From the NCBI GenBank assembly GCA_021784715.1, contig JAJYHP010000175.1, positions 1 through 6,106 of the forward strand: a stretch of DNA of 6,106 nucleotides, written 5' to 3'. The notes under the pieces are model-generated. The model made no database searches. It was not told where the DNA came from and saw only the letters and a list, made by a program, of their open reading frames with translations. Shown in pieces: positions 1 through 5,934 of the stretch. The position numbers were made by a program, and so were the translations under genes. Every line of letters begins with the position of its first letter. The first letter of the stretch is position 1. The stretch is from a bacterium (GTDB lineage Bacteria; Eremiobacterota; Eremiobacteria; Baltobacterales; Baltobacteraceae).

Positions 1-72
1 GCTACGCGCCCACGATACCCGGCGTCCGGGGACCGTTAGACGATTTCGGATGGTATCCTATCGCGATGGCTC

Positions 73-100
73 TTGTCTAGCGTTTCCGCGGCATAAACTC
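73..100 (+). promoter_or_regulatory. Weak candidate promoter for the thioesterase gene
   Basis: TTGTCT (73-78) and TAAACT (95-100) are 16 bp apart and each matches the sigma70 consensus at four of six positions. A start near 107 would leave a leader of about 29 nt containing the AAGGA ribosome binding site at 125-129. Nothing else in the first 135 bases looks like a gene. Boxes this imperfect arise by chance, so this is only a candidate. Confidence 0.25.
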
Positions 101-135
101 GGGGCGATCGCGCTCTCGGTGTCGAAGGACGGCGT

Positions 136-567
136 ATGCTCGAAGGATTTCCCTTGCTCTCGCGCTTCTCGGTTCCCTTTGCCGATATCGACATGCTGCA
201 TCACGTGAACAACGTCGCCTACATTCGCTGGGCGGAGATGATGCGCGCCGAATACTTCGCTCGCGTGATGGGCGAAGCGATCGACGGCAACCACGGCATG
301 ATCCAGGCGAATATTTCATTCACGTACGAAAAGCAACTCGCCTATCGCGAGCAGATCGCCGTGGGATGCAAGGTCTCGCGCATGGGGACGAAATCGTGGG
401 ATTTCAGCTACGAAATATGGAGCGAAACCTTCGTGCACCGAGCGGCATACGGCACGACCACCGTCGTCGCATTCGATTTCGAAGCGCAGCGGACGATCGT
501 CGTTCCCGATAGTTGGCGGGCGGCGATCGAAGCCTTCGAACGTGGCCCGCAGGTGCTATTTCACTGA
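136..567 (+). CDS. Acyl-CoA thioesterase, 4HBT/YbgC-like hotdog family
   Basis: The 143-aa product is the usual length for a single-domain hotdog thioesterase, a cytoplasmic enzyme family that hydrolyses acyl-CoA (or acyl-ACP) thioesters and works as an oligomer. The family signature lies at residues 15-33: FADIDMLHHVNN followed by an aromatic- and Trp-containing helix (AYIRWAE). D19 corresponds to the catalytic Asp of 4-hydroxybenzoyl-CoA thioesterase, and HVNN is the typical turn into the long hotdog helix. The rest (SFTYEKQLAYREQIAV, then strands around 76-125) reads as the expected beta sheet. The ATG is supported by AAGGA at 125-129, six bases upstream. The gene converges with the cyclase gene and the two overlap by 12 bp. 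Substrate cannot be read from sequence: the HVNN form is common in general fatty acyl-CoA thioesterases, so a 4-hydroxybenzoyl role is not implied. Confidence 0.88.
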   Translation: MLEGFPLLSRFSVPFADIDMLHHVNNVAYIRWAEMMRAEYFARVMGEAIDGNHGMIQANISFTYEKQLAYREQIAVGCKVSRMGTKSWDFSYEIWSETFVHRAAYGTTTVVAFDFEAQRTIVVPDSWRAAIEAFERGPQVLFH

Positions 568-1518
568 AGTGCCCGCGCGTCGTTCGCGGCGAGCGCGTTT
601 ATCGCGATACATGCGATGGTCGGAGCGGCGGAGCAGTTCGGCGATCTCGGTTCCGTCCCGCGGGGCGATCGCCCAGCCGATACTCGCTCCCACGCGGAGC
701 TTCTGCCCGTGCCAGGTCGTCGGACGCTCGAGGGTCGCTCGCACTTCCTCGGCGAGCGAGCGGGCATCCTCTTCGCTCCCGATGCCGCGCAGGATCGTAG
801 CGAATTCGTCGCCGCCGAGGCGCGCGACGCTATCGCCGGTACGCAGGCGACGAACTAAGCGGCGGGAGGCGCTGCGCAGGACGGCATCGCCGGCCTCGTG
901 GCCGTAGCGATCGTTGATATCTTTGAAGCCGTCGAGATCGATGAACAGCACGGCGAGCCGGTCGCCGCTCCGCCGTACTCGAGCGAGCCCGTTGGTCAGC
1001 GCGGCGGCGAATGCGGCGCGGTTCGGCAGGGTGGTGAGGGGATCGTGGTCGGCGCGGAAGCGCTCGCGATCGATCTGTTCGCGAAGCATGCGTTGGCGTA
1101 GCGCGACGGCGACGTAGGGGCCGAGGCTCTCGATGACCGCCGCGTCGCTCTCGTCGTAAAAGCGCAGGGCGCCGCTGCGTACGGCGAAACCGCCGACCGC
1201 CTCGTCCCCGATGCGCAGCGGCATCGCCATCGCGGCCGGCTCGCGCGCTTCCCGTGCGATGCCGTCGCGAATGACGATGCTCAGCGGATCGGCCGCCGGG
1301 AGCTGGGCGAGCACGCTTCGCCGAAACCCGCCGTCGACCGAGGCGAGACGCAGCCAGCTGTGCCCTTCGCGGAGGATCGCAACCACCTCCGTCGCCTCAA
1401 CGAACGTGGCGAGAAGGTCCGCGAGGCTCGCAAAAACGGCCTCCAGGGTAATATCCTCAACGAGCAGCGTCGACATCCGGCGAGCCGCCTCGGCGACCCG
1501 CTGGCGTAAAGCACTCAT
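556..1518 (-). CDS. GAF-GGDEF diguanylate cyclase
   Basis: The 320-aa soluble protein predicts a sensor plus output enzyme making c-di-GMP from two GTP. Residues about 15-140 look like a GAF-type sensor (TLLVEDITLEAVFASLADLL start, PLRIGDEAVGGFAV core), though this half is divergent. A short linker helix (141-157) leads to a complete GGDEF domain (about 158-310) opening with DHDPLTTLPNR. The signature GGDEF is at 235-239. D194 (FIDLDGFK), N202 and D211 fall at the same relative spacing as PleD D327, N335 and D344, so metal- and GTP-binding residues are present. R226-D229 (RTGD) sits exactly five residues before GGDEF, forming the inhibitory I-site, so product feedback is expected. No membrane segment or EAL domain is seen. 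GAAGAG lies about ten bases before the ATG; M15 is an alternative start. The ligand of the GAF half is unknown. Confidence 0.92.
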   Translation of the reverse strand: MSALRQRVAEAARRMSTLLVEDITLEAVFASLADLLATFVEATEVVAILREGHSWLRLASVDGGFRRSVLAQLPAADPLSIVIRDGIAREAREPAAMAMPLRIGDEAVGGFAVRSGALRFYDESDAAVIESLGPYVAVALRQRMLREQIDRERFRADHDPLTTLPNRAAFAAALTNGLARVRRSGDRLAVLFIDLDGFKDINDRYGHEAGDAVLRSASRRLVRRLRTGDSVARLGGDEFATILRGIGSEEDARSLAEEVRATLERPTTWHGQKLRVGASIGWAIAPRDGTEIAELLRRSDHRMYRDKRARRERRAGTSVK

Positions 1519-1566
1519 CGAGGGCGCTCTTCAATGAAATGAACGGTCGCTCCGCTCGCAGGGGCT

Positions 1567-1595
1567 TTGACGGGGCTCGGCGCATCTGCTATTCT
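1567..1595 (+). promoter_or_regulatory. Sigma70-type promoter of tRNA-Val
   Basis: TTGACG (1567-1572, five of six consensus) and TATTCT (1590-1595, four of six) are separated by 17 bp, the optimal spacing. Initiation would fall near 1602, about eight bases before the mature tRNA 5' end, leaving a short leader for RNase P. The boxes lie between the start of the minus-strand cyclase gene and the tRNA, where a stable-RNA promoter is needed. Confidence 0.75.
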
Positions 1596-1609
1596 GCGTT
1601 GGGTCTTGC

Positions 1610-1684
1610 GGGCGGTTAGCTCAGTGGGAGAGCGCTTCCTTGACACGGAAGAGGTCAGAAGTTCAATCCTTCTACCGCCCACCA
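1610..1684 (+). tRNA. tRNA-Val (anticodon GAC)
   Basis: A full cloverleaf can be drawn. The acceptor stem is GGGCGGT/ACCGCCC (1610-1616 with 1674-1680). The D stem is GCTC/GAGC (1619-1622 with 1630-1633). The anticodon stem is CTTCC/GGAAG around the loop TTGACAC, with anticodon GAC at 1642-1644. The variable loop has five bases, and the T stem AGAAG/CTTCT encloses TTCAATC. The discriminator is A (1681), as usual for Val, and CCA is encoded (1682-1684). All four stems pair perfectly. It is a single-gene unit with its own promoter and terminator. Confidence 0.97.
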
Positions 1685-1700
1685 TTTGGAAAAGACGCGC

Positions 1701-1728
1701 AAAAGTGCCGATTCGTTCGGCGCTTTTT
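1701..1728 (+). terminator. Intrinsic terminator after tRNA-Val
   Basis: An 11-bp stem pairs 1701-1711 (AAAAGTGCCGA) with 1717-1727 (TCGGCGCTTTT), with one T-G wobble and a five-base loop (TTCGT). It ends in a run of five T. It starts 16 bases after the encoded CCA, so it closes the tRNA-Val transcript and separates it from the binding-protein genes. The A/T arms make the hairpin nearly symmetrical, but no gene approaches from the right to use it on the other strand. Confidence 0.85.
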
Positions 1729-1752
1729 CGTTGGAGCGCGGGACCGAACTTC

Positions 1753-1772
1753 CGCCCTCGGGGCGCAGGGCG
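1753..1772 (+). repeat. Small inverted repeat upstream of the binding-protein operon
   Basis: CGCCCT (1753-1758) and AGGGCG (1767-1772) form a perfect 6-bp inverted repeat around an 8-base GC-rich loop. It lies between the tRNA-Val terminator and the first binding-protein start at 1802. It could be an operator half-site pair or a leader hairpin. In GC-rich DNA it could also be chance. No convincing promoter was found in this 73-base gap (1729-1801). Confidence 0.3.
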
Positions 1773-1801
1773 TTGACCGCCGCGCAAGAAAGCGAGGCGG
1801 C

Positions 1802-2650
1802 ATGACGGACATTAAGCTTGCGCGCTGCCTTGCGGTGCTCTGCGTATGGGCCTCGCTGTTTTTTGCCCTCGGCGCCCCGGCCCCGGCGGCCGCCGCGGGA
1901 GCGCCGCTGCGCATCGGATCGGATATCTCCTATGCTCCGCTTGAATTTTTGAGCAAAGGAGACCCCAAGCCGCACGGTTTCGATATGGATCTCGCTCGCG
2001 CGCTCGGCGCTCGACTCGGGCGACCGGTGCGGATCGAAAATCGAAGTTTCGATTCCTTGCTCGGCGACGTTGCCGACGGAAAGATCGATCTCGCCATCTC
2101 CGCGATCTCCGATACGCGGGCGCGCGAAAAGAAGGTAAATTTTATCGATTATTTTTTGGCGGGGAGCGGCATGCTCGTTCCGACGGGGAATCGGTATCAT
2201 ATTTTTTCGCTCGCCGCCCTCTGCGGGCTCCCCGTCGACGTCCAGTTTGCAACCTCGCAAGCGAACGCCCTCGAAGCGCAATCGCGCGCCTGTAAGGCCG
2301 TCGGGCTCGCCCCGATTCTCTTGCAGCAACGGTCGACCGACGATGCCGCACTCTCCATGCTGCTCGCGGGAAAGAGCGACGTCCACGTCACCGATTATCC
2401 TGTGGTCGCCTATCTCGCGCGTACCCTCGGCGGAGGAAAGCGTTTCGCCGTGGCGGGGAGACAATTCGACGTCGTCCCCTACGGCATTGCCGTCGCGAAG
2501 AAGAACGTCGCGCTCGCCGCCGCAGTGCAGTCGGCGTTGCAGTCGCTGATCGCCGATGGAACCTACGACCGATTGCTCGCAAAGTGGGGGCTCGGACAGG
2601 GGGCGCTTCGCTCGACGCCGATGAACGCCGGGACGCTCTACGAGCACTAG
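1802..2650 (+). CDS. Periplasmic amino-acid-type solute-binding protein (SBP_bac_3), copy 1
   Basis: The 282-aa product has a signal peptide (residues 1 to about 33: basic start, hydrophobic core, Ala-rich cleavage region). There is no lipobox, so a soluble periplasmic receptor is expected. The mature part follows the family 3 pattern of polar amino-acid ABC receptors: LRIGSDISYAPLEF (37-50), GFDMDLARALGARLG (59-73), GKIDLAISAISDTRAREKKV (93-112), then the ending GTYDRLLAKWGL (253-264). R108 sits where the ligand-carboxylate Arg lies in this family, D198 (VTDYP) where the ligand-amine Asp lies, and Y44 at the stacking position. C141 and C164 may form a disulfide. The reading frame is open back into tRNA-Val, so the start must be internal; this ATG has GAGG four bases upstream and leads directly into the signal peptide. 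The ligand is unknown. It is about half identical to the next gene. Confidence 0.9.
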   Translation: MTDIKLARCLAVLCVWASLFFALGAPAPAAAAGAPLRIGSDISYAPLEFLSKGDPKPHGFDMDLARALGARLGRPVRIENRSFDSLLGDVADGKIDLAISAISDTRAREKKVNFIDYFLAGSGMLVPTGNRYHIFSLAALCGLPVDVQFATSQANALEAQSRACKAVGLAPILLQQRSTDDAALSMLLAGKSDVHVTDYPVVAYLARTLGGGKRFAVAGRQFDVVPYGIAVAKKNVALAAAVQSALQSLIADGTYDRLLAKWGLGQGALRSTPMNAGTLYEH

Positions 2651-2653
2651 ACG

Positions 2654-3487
2654 ATGCGTGTGTATCTCATTCGTGCCGTAACGGCGATCGCGCTTCTGGT
2701 CGGATTGGTCGGCGGCATATCGCAGCCGCTCTCGGCGGCGCAGCCTCTGCGCGTCGGTACCGATATCTCGCATCCGCCGCTGGAGTTTTACCGAACGCCC
2801 GGCGGACTCGTTCGGGGCTTCGATGCCGACATCGCGCGCGAGATCGGGAAACGCCTCGGTCGCCCGGTGCGGTTCGTCGATATGCCCTTCGGGAATCTCC
2901 TCGGTTCGGTCGCGGCCGACAAAGTCGACTTTACGATCTCCTCGATGTTCGATCTGCCGTTCCGCGAAAAGATCGCCGATTTCGTCGATTACTTCCTTTC
3001 GGGGACCGCGATTATGGTACGTGCGGGAAACCCGCAGAACGTGTTCACGCTCGCCGGTTTCTGCGGCCTCACCGCGAGCGCGGAGGTCGGAACCTTCCAG
3101 TTTACGGCGCTCGACGAGCAATCGAAGCGATGCCGCGCATTAGGGCTCGGCGCCATTCACATCGTATCGGTCGCGGGAGACGAACAAGGCGCGCGAGCCT
3201 TGCTCGCCGGGCGCGTCGAGATTCATATCGCCGATTTTCCGATCGTGAGTTATCTCGCGCGTACCGTCGGGAACGGCAAACTCGTCGTCGCCGGGCGACC
3301 GTTCAACCAAATTCCCTACGGGATCGCGGTACGCAAGGGGAACGTGCTTCTACGGACGGAGATCGTCAATGCGTTGAAAGGTATGGTCGCCGATGGAACA
3401 TACGACCGCTTGCTGAAGAAGTGGCATCTCCAGGCGGGCGCGCTCCGCTCGATTCCGGTAAACGCCGGAAAGCTCTACCAGCATTAG
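2654..3487 (+). CDS. Periplasmic amino-acid-type solute-binding protein (SBP_bac_3), copy 2
   Basis: The 277-aa product is a paralogue of the preceding protein; my hand alignment of the mature parts gives roughly 49% identity. A signal peptide covers residues 1 to about 29 (RAVTAIALLVGLVGG core, cleavage near SAA-Q), again without a lipobox. The family landmarks are LRVGTDISHPPLEF (32-45), R104 (LPFREK) for the ligand carboxylate, D194 (IADFP) for the amine, and GTYDRLLKKWHL (248-259). C137 and C160 match the Cys pair of copy 1. The Tyr at the stacking position is His40 here, hinting at a different ligand preference. The ATG is three bases after the upstream stop with no clear ribosome binding site, so translation is probably coupled. 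No permease or ATPase follows: the next gene is on the other strand 22 bases away. Confidence 0.9.
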   Translation: MRVYLIRAVTAIALLVGLVGGISQPLSAAQPLRVGTDISHPPLEFYRTPGGLVRGFDADIAREIGKRLGRPVRFVDMPFGNLLGSVAADKVDFTISSMFDLPFREKIADFVDYFLSGTAIMVRAGNPQNVFTLAGFCGLTASAEVGTFQFTALDEQSKRCRALGLGAIHIVSVAGDEQGARALLAGRVEIHIADFPIVSYLARTVGNGKLVVAGRPFNQIPYGIAVRKGNVLLRTEIVNALKGMVADGTYDRLLKKWHLQAGALRSIPVNAGKLYQH

Positions 3488-3509
3488 AGAGAGCGCGCCC
3501 GACCGGGGC

Positions 3510-4184
3510 TTAGTCGGCTAGAGTGCGCCGGAAAAATGCGAGGCTACGTTCCCATGCGAGCTTCGCGGCGGCCTCGTTGTAGTTTCCGATTCCTCCGGGA
3601 TTCGAAAATGCGTGTCCGGCGTCGTAGCGATGGAATTCATAGGGAGCGTGCGCTTCCCGGAGGCGCGCTTCGATCGCATCGACGCGAGCGATCGGGAAAT
3701 ACTCGTCGCGAAGCGCCCAATGCCCCTGGAGCGGGATCTTGATGCTGCCGGGATCGCCCGCTTCTTCGGGAGGAAAACCGTAAAAGGGAACTGCGGCCGC
3801 GAATTCGTGCACGTGCATCGCACAGAGCAGCGTCAACGCACCGCCCATGCAAAAACCGATGACGCCGACTTTTTCCCCATTTTGCGCGAGGAATTGCGCC
3901 GCACCGCGCGCGTCTTGCATCGCGGCATCGCCGAAATCGAGCCCTTGCATGAGATGGTTCGCTTCATCGCCGGTCGCGGCGACGCGCCCGCGGTAAAGGT
4001 CGGGTACCAATACGCGGAAACCCGCTGAGGCCAATCGCTCGGCGGTGGAGATAATTTGGTCGTTCACACCCCACCATTCTTCGAGCATGACGACCCCGGG
4101 GGCGTTCGTCGCATCGGCAGGTTCGGCAAGGTAGCCGGGAGCCTTCGCTCCATCGGGGCGCGTAAATTCGATCGTCGATCCCAT
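3510..4184 (-). CDS. Dienelactone hydrolase family protein
   Basis: This 224-aa alpha/beta hydrolase belongs to the dienelactone hydrolase (carboxymethylenebutenolidase, EC 3.1.1.45) family, cytoplasmic enzymes that open dienelactone to maleylacetate or cleave related esters. The nucleophile is C112 in GFCMGG, with D160 (ALRDEYFP) and H191 (DAGHAF). The spacing C112-D160-H191 equals that of Pseudomonas DLH C123-D171-H202 (all offset by 11), and E36 in LEEWWGVN matches its E36. The frame stays open to 4307, but the start is placed at the ATG at 4184 because GAGAGGA lies six bases upstream and MGSTIEFTRPDG begins the family fold; the extra 41 residues would be Arg-rich non-family sequence. No other aromatic-degradation gene is nearby, so the real substrate may be something else. 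The leader could form alternative hairpins (4192-4260). Confidence 0.93.
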   Translation of the reverse strand: MGSTIEFTRPDGAKAPGYLAEPADATNAPGVVMLEEWWGVNDQIISTAERLASAGFRVLVPDLYRGRVAATGDEANHLMQGLDFGDAAMQDARGAAQFLAQNGEKVGVIGFCMGGALTLLCAMHVHEFAAAVPFYGFPPEEAGDPGSIKIPLQGHWALRDEYFPIARVDAIEARLREAHAPYEFHRYDAGHAFSNPGGIGNYNEAAAKLAWERSLAFFRRTLAD

Positions 4185-4191
4185 CTTCGTT

Positions 4192-4260
4192 CCTCTCGTA
4201 GCGTTCGTTCCTGCGCTCGCGGCGCGCTTCTTACGAACCCTCCGCGCGAACGAGAGGGTT
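4192..4260 (-). promoter_or_regulatory. Possible alternative-hairpin leader of the dienelactone hydrolase gene
   Basis: Read on the minus strand, two inverted repeats share the same left arm. Hairpin A pairs AACCCTC (4254-4260) with GAGGGTT (4236-4242), a perfect 7-bp stem with an 11-base loop. Hairpin B pairs CCTCTCGT (4250-4257) with ACGAGAGG (4192-4199), a perfect 8-bp stem that would bury the ribosome binding site of the hydrolase gene; GTTCG/CGAAC pairing beside it could lengthen it after a bulge. A and B cannot both form. They matter only if transcription begins upstream of about 4260. No clear promoter was found for either divergent gene in this gap, so the repeats could instead be DNA operator sites. 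Confidence 0.35.
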
Positions 4261-4305
4261 TCAGAGCGGCGGGGTTTTCCTTCGCGCCTTGGAATCCCCG
4301 CAGGC

Positions 4306-5019
4306 ATGGAACGACCGAGCGCGAGCCCACCGAAGGCGGGTGCGAACGTCGAGGCGATCGACGAGCCGCGTTGGCATGCCTCGTTAGCGGCGATCGGCGC
4401 GTTGATTTTATACGTGTTGCTGCCGCAACGGCTCGTTTTCGGCCCCGCGTGGTTCGCACCGATCGTCGTGTTGGCGGTGCTCGTTCCGCTCTCGGTCTTC
4501 GCCCCGGATCGCGACGATGAGACGCCGCTTCATCGTGTCGCCTCGATTGTTTCAATCGTTCTATTGAATATCTTTAACGTGCTCTCCGTGCTTCTACTTG
4601 TGTTCGATGCGTTTTCCCATCATCCCAAGGGCGTGCCCGGTATCACCGGCCAGCGTCTGTTGCTCTCCGGAGCGCAAATTTGGATGACGAACGTGCTGGT
4701 CTACGCGCTCTGGTTTTGGGAGGTCGACGGAGGGGGGCCGTGGCAGCGGAGCCGAGCGCGCAGCGCCGCAGCCGATCTCAAAGCGAGTTTTCTCTTTCCG
4801 CAGATGATGGTCGACGCGCAACGCGTACGCTGCGTCGATCCGCATTGGAAGCCGCTCTTTCTCGACTATCTCTACGTCGCATTCACGAACGCTTTGGCGT
4901 TTAGCCCGACCGATACGATGCCGATCACAAGAGCGGCGAAAATGTTGATGCTCGTCGAAGCGTCGATCTCGTTCGTGACGATCGCGCTCGTCGTCTCACG
5001 GGCTATTAACGTTATTTAG
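4306..5019 (+). CDS. Multi-spanning membrane protein of unknown function, channel-like C-terminus
   Basis: I do not recognise a named family. The 237-aa protein has a polar N-terminus (1-22) and then hydrophobic segments at about 25-42, 51-67, 78-101, 118-140 and 211-234. A conserved-looking stretch WMTNVLVYALWFWEVDGGGP (126-145) ends the fourth. The region 141-185 is polar and probably cytoplasmic or loop. Residues 187-206 (DYLYVAFTNALAFSPTDTMP) followed by a long hydrophobic helix (ALVVSRAINV at the end) resemble in layout the pore loop plus inner helix of two-TM potassium channels, with AFSPTD in place of the TVGYGD filter. DUF1345 proteins show a similar ending. The ATG has only a weak AGG upstream. 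The gene is divergent from the dienelactone hydrolase gene (121-bp gap) and converges on the DUF4239 gene, 17 bp away. Function is unknown; a transport or channel role is inference. Confidence 0.8.
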   Translation: MERPSASPPKAGANVEAIDEPRWHASLAAIGALILYVLLPQRLVFGPAWFAPIVVLAVLVPLSVFAPDRDDETPLHRVASIVSIVLLNIFNVLSVLLLVFDAFSHHPKGVPGITGQRLLLSGAQIWMTNVLVYALWFWEVDGGGPWQRSRARSAAADLKASFLFPQMMVDAQRVRCVDPHWKPLFLDYLYVAFTNALAFSPTDTMPITRAAKMLMLVEASISFVTIALVVSRAINVI

Positions 5020-5036
5020 TTCGCCGCGACGAACGC

Positions 5037-5819
5037 TTACAATTGGGACTGCGAGAGCAATCGCGTGCGTATGAACGCGTTGGGCGAAATATGAACGTCG
5101 CCGCGGAACGGGAGATCGAGTTCGGCGATGACGACCATCGTTGCAACGATCGTCGCCGCGAGCAACATCGCCATCACGTAATGGGCGGGCCGGCTTTGTA
5201 CGCGAAAGAGATAGGTGCCGGCGACGGTGACGAAGGCGATGAAGAGCATCATGCCCCACAGAACCGGTGGGATGCTCTCTTGATTGTCGAATAGGCGCGT
5301 TCGTCGTCGGTCGACGAAACGATTGGTTAGTTCGAGCATCGATGCGAGAACGGCGGCCTGGCGCGCGTCGGTTGGGTGGAAGCCGGCGATACGTTCCATA
5401 ATTGCGTGGGCGCGATTTCGTGCTAGTCGACTGAACCCACCGTGCTGCATTGCGGGCCACTCGCGCTCGACGACGGCGCGCACGTAGAGCACGATCTCCG
5501 ATCGCAACGGCGTCGCGAAGCTCTTTGGAAGGGCTTCGCAGAGATGATAGAGGTCGCCGAGTGCGGCGGCTTCGCCTTGGACCGTCGCCGCCGCTTGGTC
5601 GAATTCTTGCCAGACGGTGACGACCATAAACGAGAGCATGACGGCGAGGATCGTTCCGATCGTCGCGACGATCGGCCCGGCGACATCGTTATGGGTCAGC
5701 CCTCCCCATGCGACGCGCCGCTCGAAGAGCGAGAGTCCGCATGCTGCAAGCGTGCAGGCGACCGAGATCGCGGCGATTGCAAAGAACCAGGTCGGTATCC
5801 CATAGATCCAGTCCACCAT
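5037..5819 (-). CDS. DUF4239 (bestrophin-like) membrane protein
   Basis: The 260-aa product fits DUF4239, a family of unknown function sometimes described as bestrophin-like. It has two hydrophobic N-terminal helices (about 9-31 and 47-70) and a soluble, helical middle of about 110 residues. Two C-terminal helices follow (about 185-205 and 213-233). Family features are GTILAVMLSFMVVTVWQEFD at 55-74 running into an Ala/Glu-rich helix (AAATVQGEAAALGDLYHL), and the ending ELDLPFRGD at 233-241 just after the last helix. The frame is open to 5918, but the start is placed at the ATG at 5819: AAAGG lies five bases upstream and the hydrophobic N-terminus begins there, whereas the upstream 33 residues look non-coding. 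It is divergent from the tRNA-Gly/Cys pair and converges on the channel-like gene. Ion conduction has been suggested for the family only by analogy. Confidence 0.85.
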   Translation of the reverse strand: MVDWIYGIPTWFFAIAAISVACTLAACGLSLFERRVAWGGLTHNDVAGPIVATIGTILAVMLSFMVVTVWQEFDQAAATVQGEAAALGDLYHLCEALPKSFATPLRSEIVLYVRAVVEREWPAMQHGGFSRLARNRAHAIMERIAGFHPTDARQAAVLASMLELTNRFVDRRRTRLFDNQESIPPVLWGMMLFIAFVTVAGTYLFRVQSRPAHYVMAMLLAATIVATMVVIAELDLPFRGDVHISPNAFIRTRLLSQSQL

Positions 5820-5829
5820 CGCGCCTTTC

Positions 5830-5877
5830 TCGAACGAAGGGATCCCTCCTCGATCCTCCCGGCAACCAATCGTTCGA
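5830..5877. repeat. Spaced 8-bp inverted repeat in the DUF4239/tRNA divergent region
   Basis: TCGAACGA (5830-5837) and TCGTTCGA (5870-5877) are perfect inverted copies with centres 40 bp apart, close to four turns of the helix. The palindrome GGGATCCC (5839-5846) lies between them. The 115-bp gap 5820-5934 must contain the promoters for the DUF4239 gene (-) and for the tRNA pair (+), but no good boxes were found. The repeat could be an operator pair or chance; it carries no T run and is not terminator-like. Confidence 0.3.
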
Positions 5878-5934
5878 AACGCGCGTTGATAGGACGCATG
5901 GAAGGCGGCACAGAACATCGCGCGCCGTGTACGT

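Noticed and set aside
1610..1684. tRNA-Val as an attachment site for an integrated element
   Set aside because: No copy of the tRNA 3' end was found elsewhere in the window, and no integrase or phage-like gene is present.
1515..1787. A small minus-strand frame reading GGRRIELLTSSVSRKRS
   Set aside because: This is the familiar spurious translation of the antisense strand of a tRNA gene (here tRNA-Val).
1655..3121. A 488-codon open frame on the minus strand across tRNA-Val and both binding-protein genes
   Set aside because: It is an antisense shadow of the two real genes. It runs through the tRNA and terminator, is rich in Arg, Glu and Gly without any hydrophobic or domain pattern, and the plus-strand genes show clear family motifs.
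2584..3513. A 309-codon plus-strand frame overlapping the second binding-protein gene
   Set aside because: It is Arg-rich, without recognisable motifs, and lies in a different frame of a gene with a signal peptide and family signatures. GC-rich codon use commonly leaves such frames open.
3499..3517. CCGAC/GTCGG inverted repeat between the second binding protein and the dienelactone hydrolase gene as a terminator
   Set aside because: The stem is only 5 bp, there is no T run on either strand, and it overlaps the end of the hydrolase gene.
4064..4555. A 163-codon Arg-rich minus-strand frame upstream of the dienelactone hydrolase gene
   Set aside because: It overlaps the start of the membrane-protein gene and has low-complexity Arg/Ser/Pro composition. 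It has no motif and no ribosome binding site.
5019..5034. GTTCG/CGAAC hairpin between the two convergent membrane-protein genes as a bidirectional terminator
   Set aside because: A 5-bp stem without flanking T runs is too weak, though the position would suit one.
5886..5916. TTGATA followed by CAGAAC as a promoter for the tRNA-Gly/Cys unit
   Set aside because: The downstream box matches only three of six positions and the spacing is 19 bp, so support is too weak to annotate.
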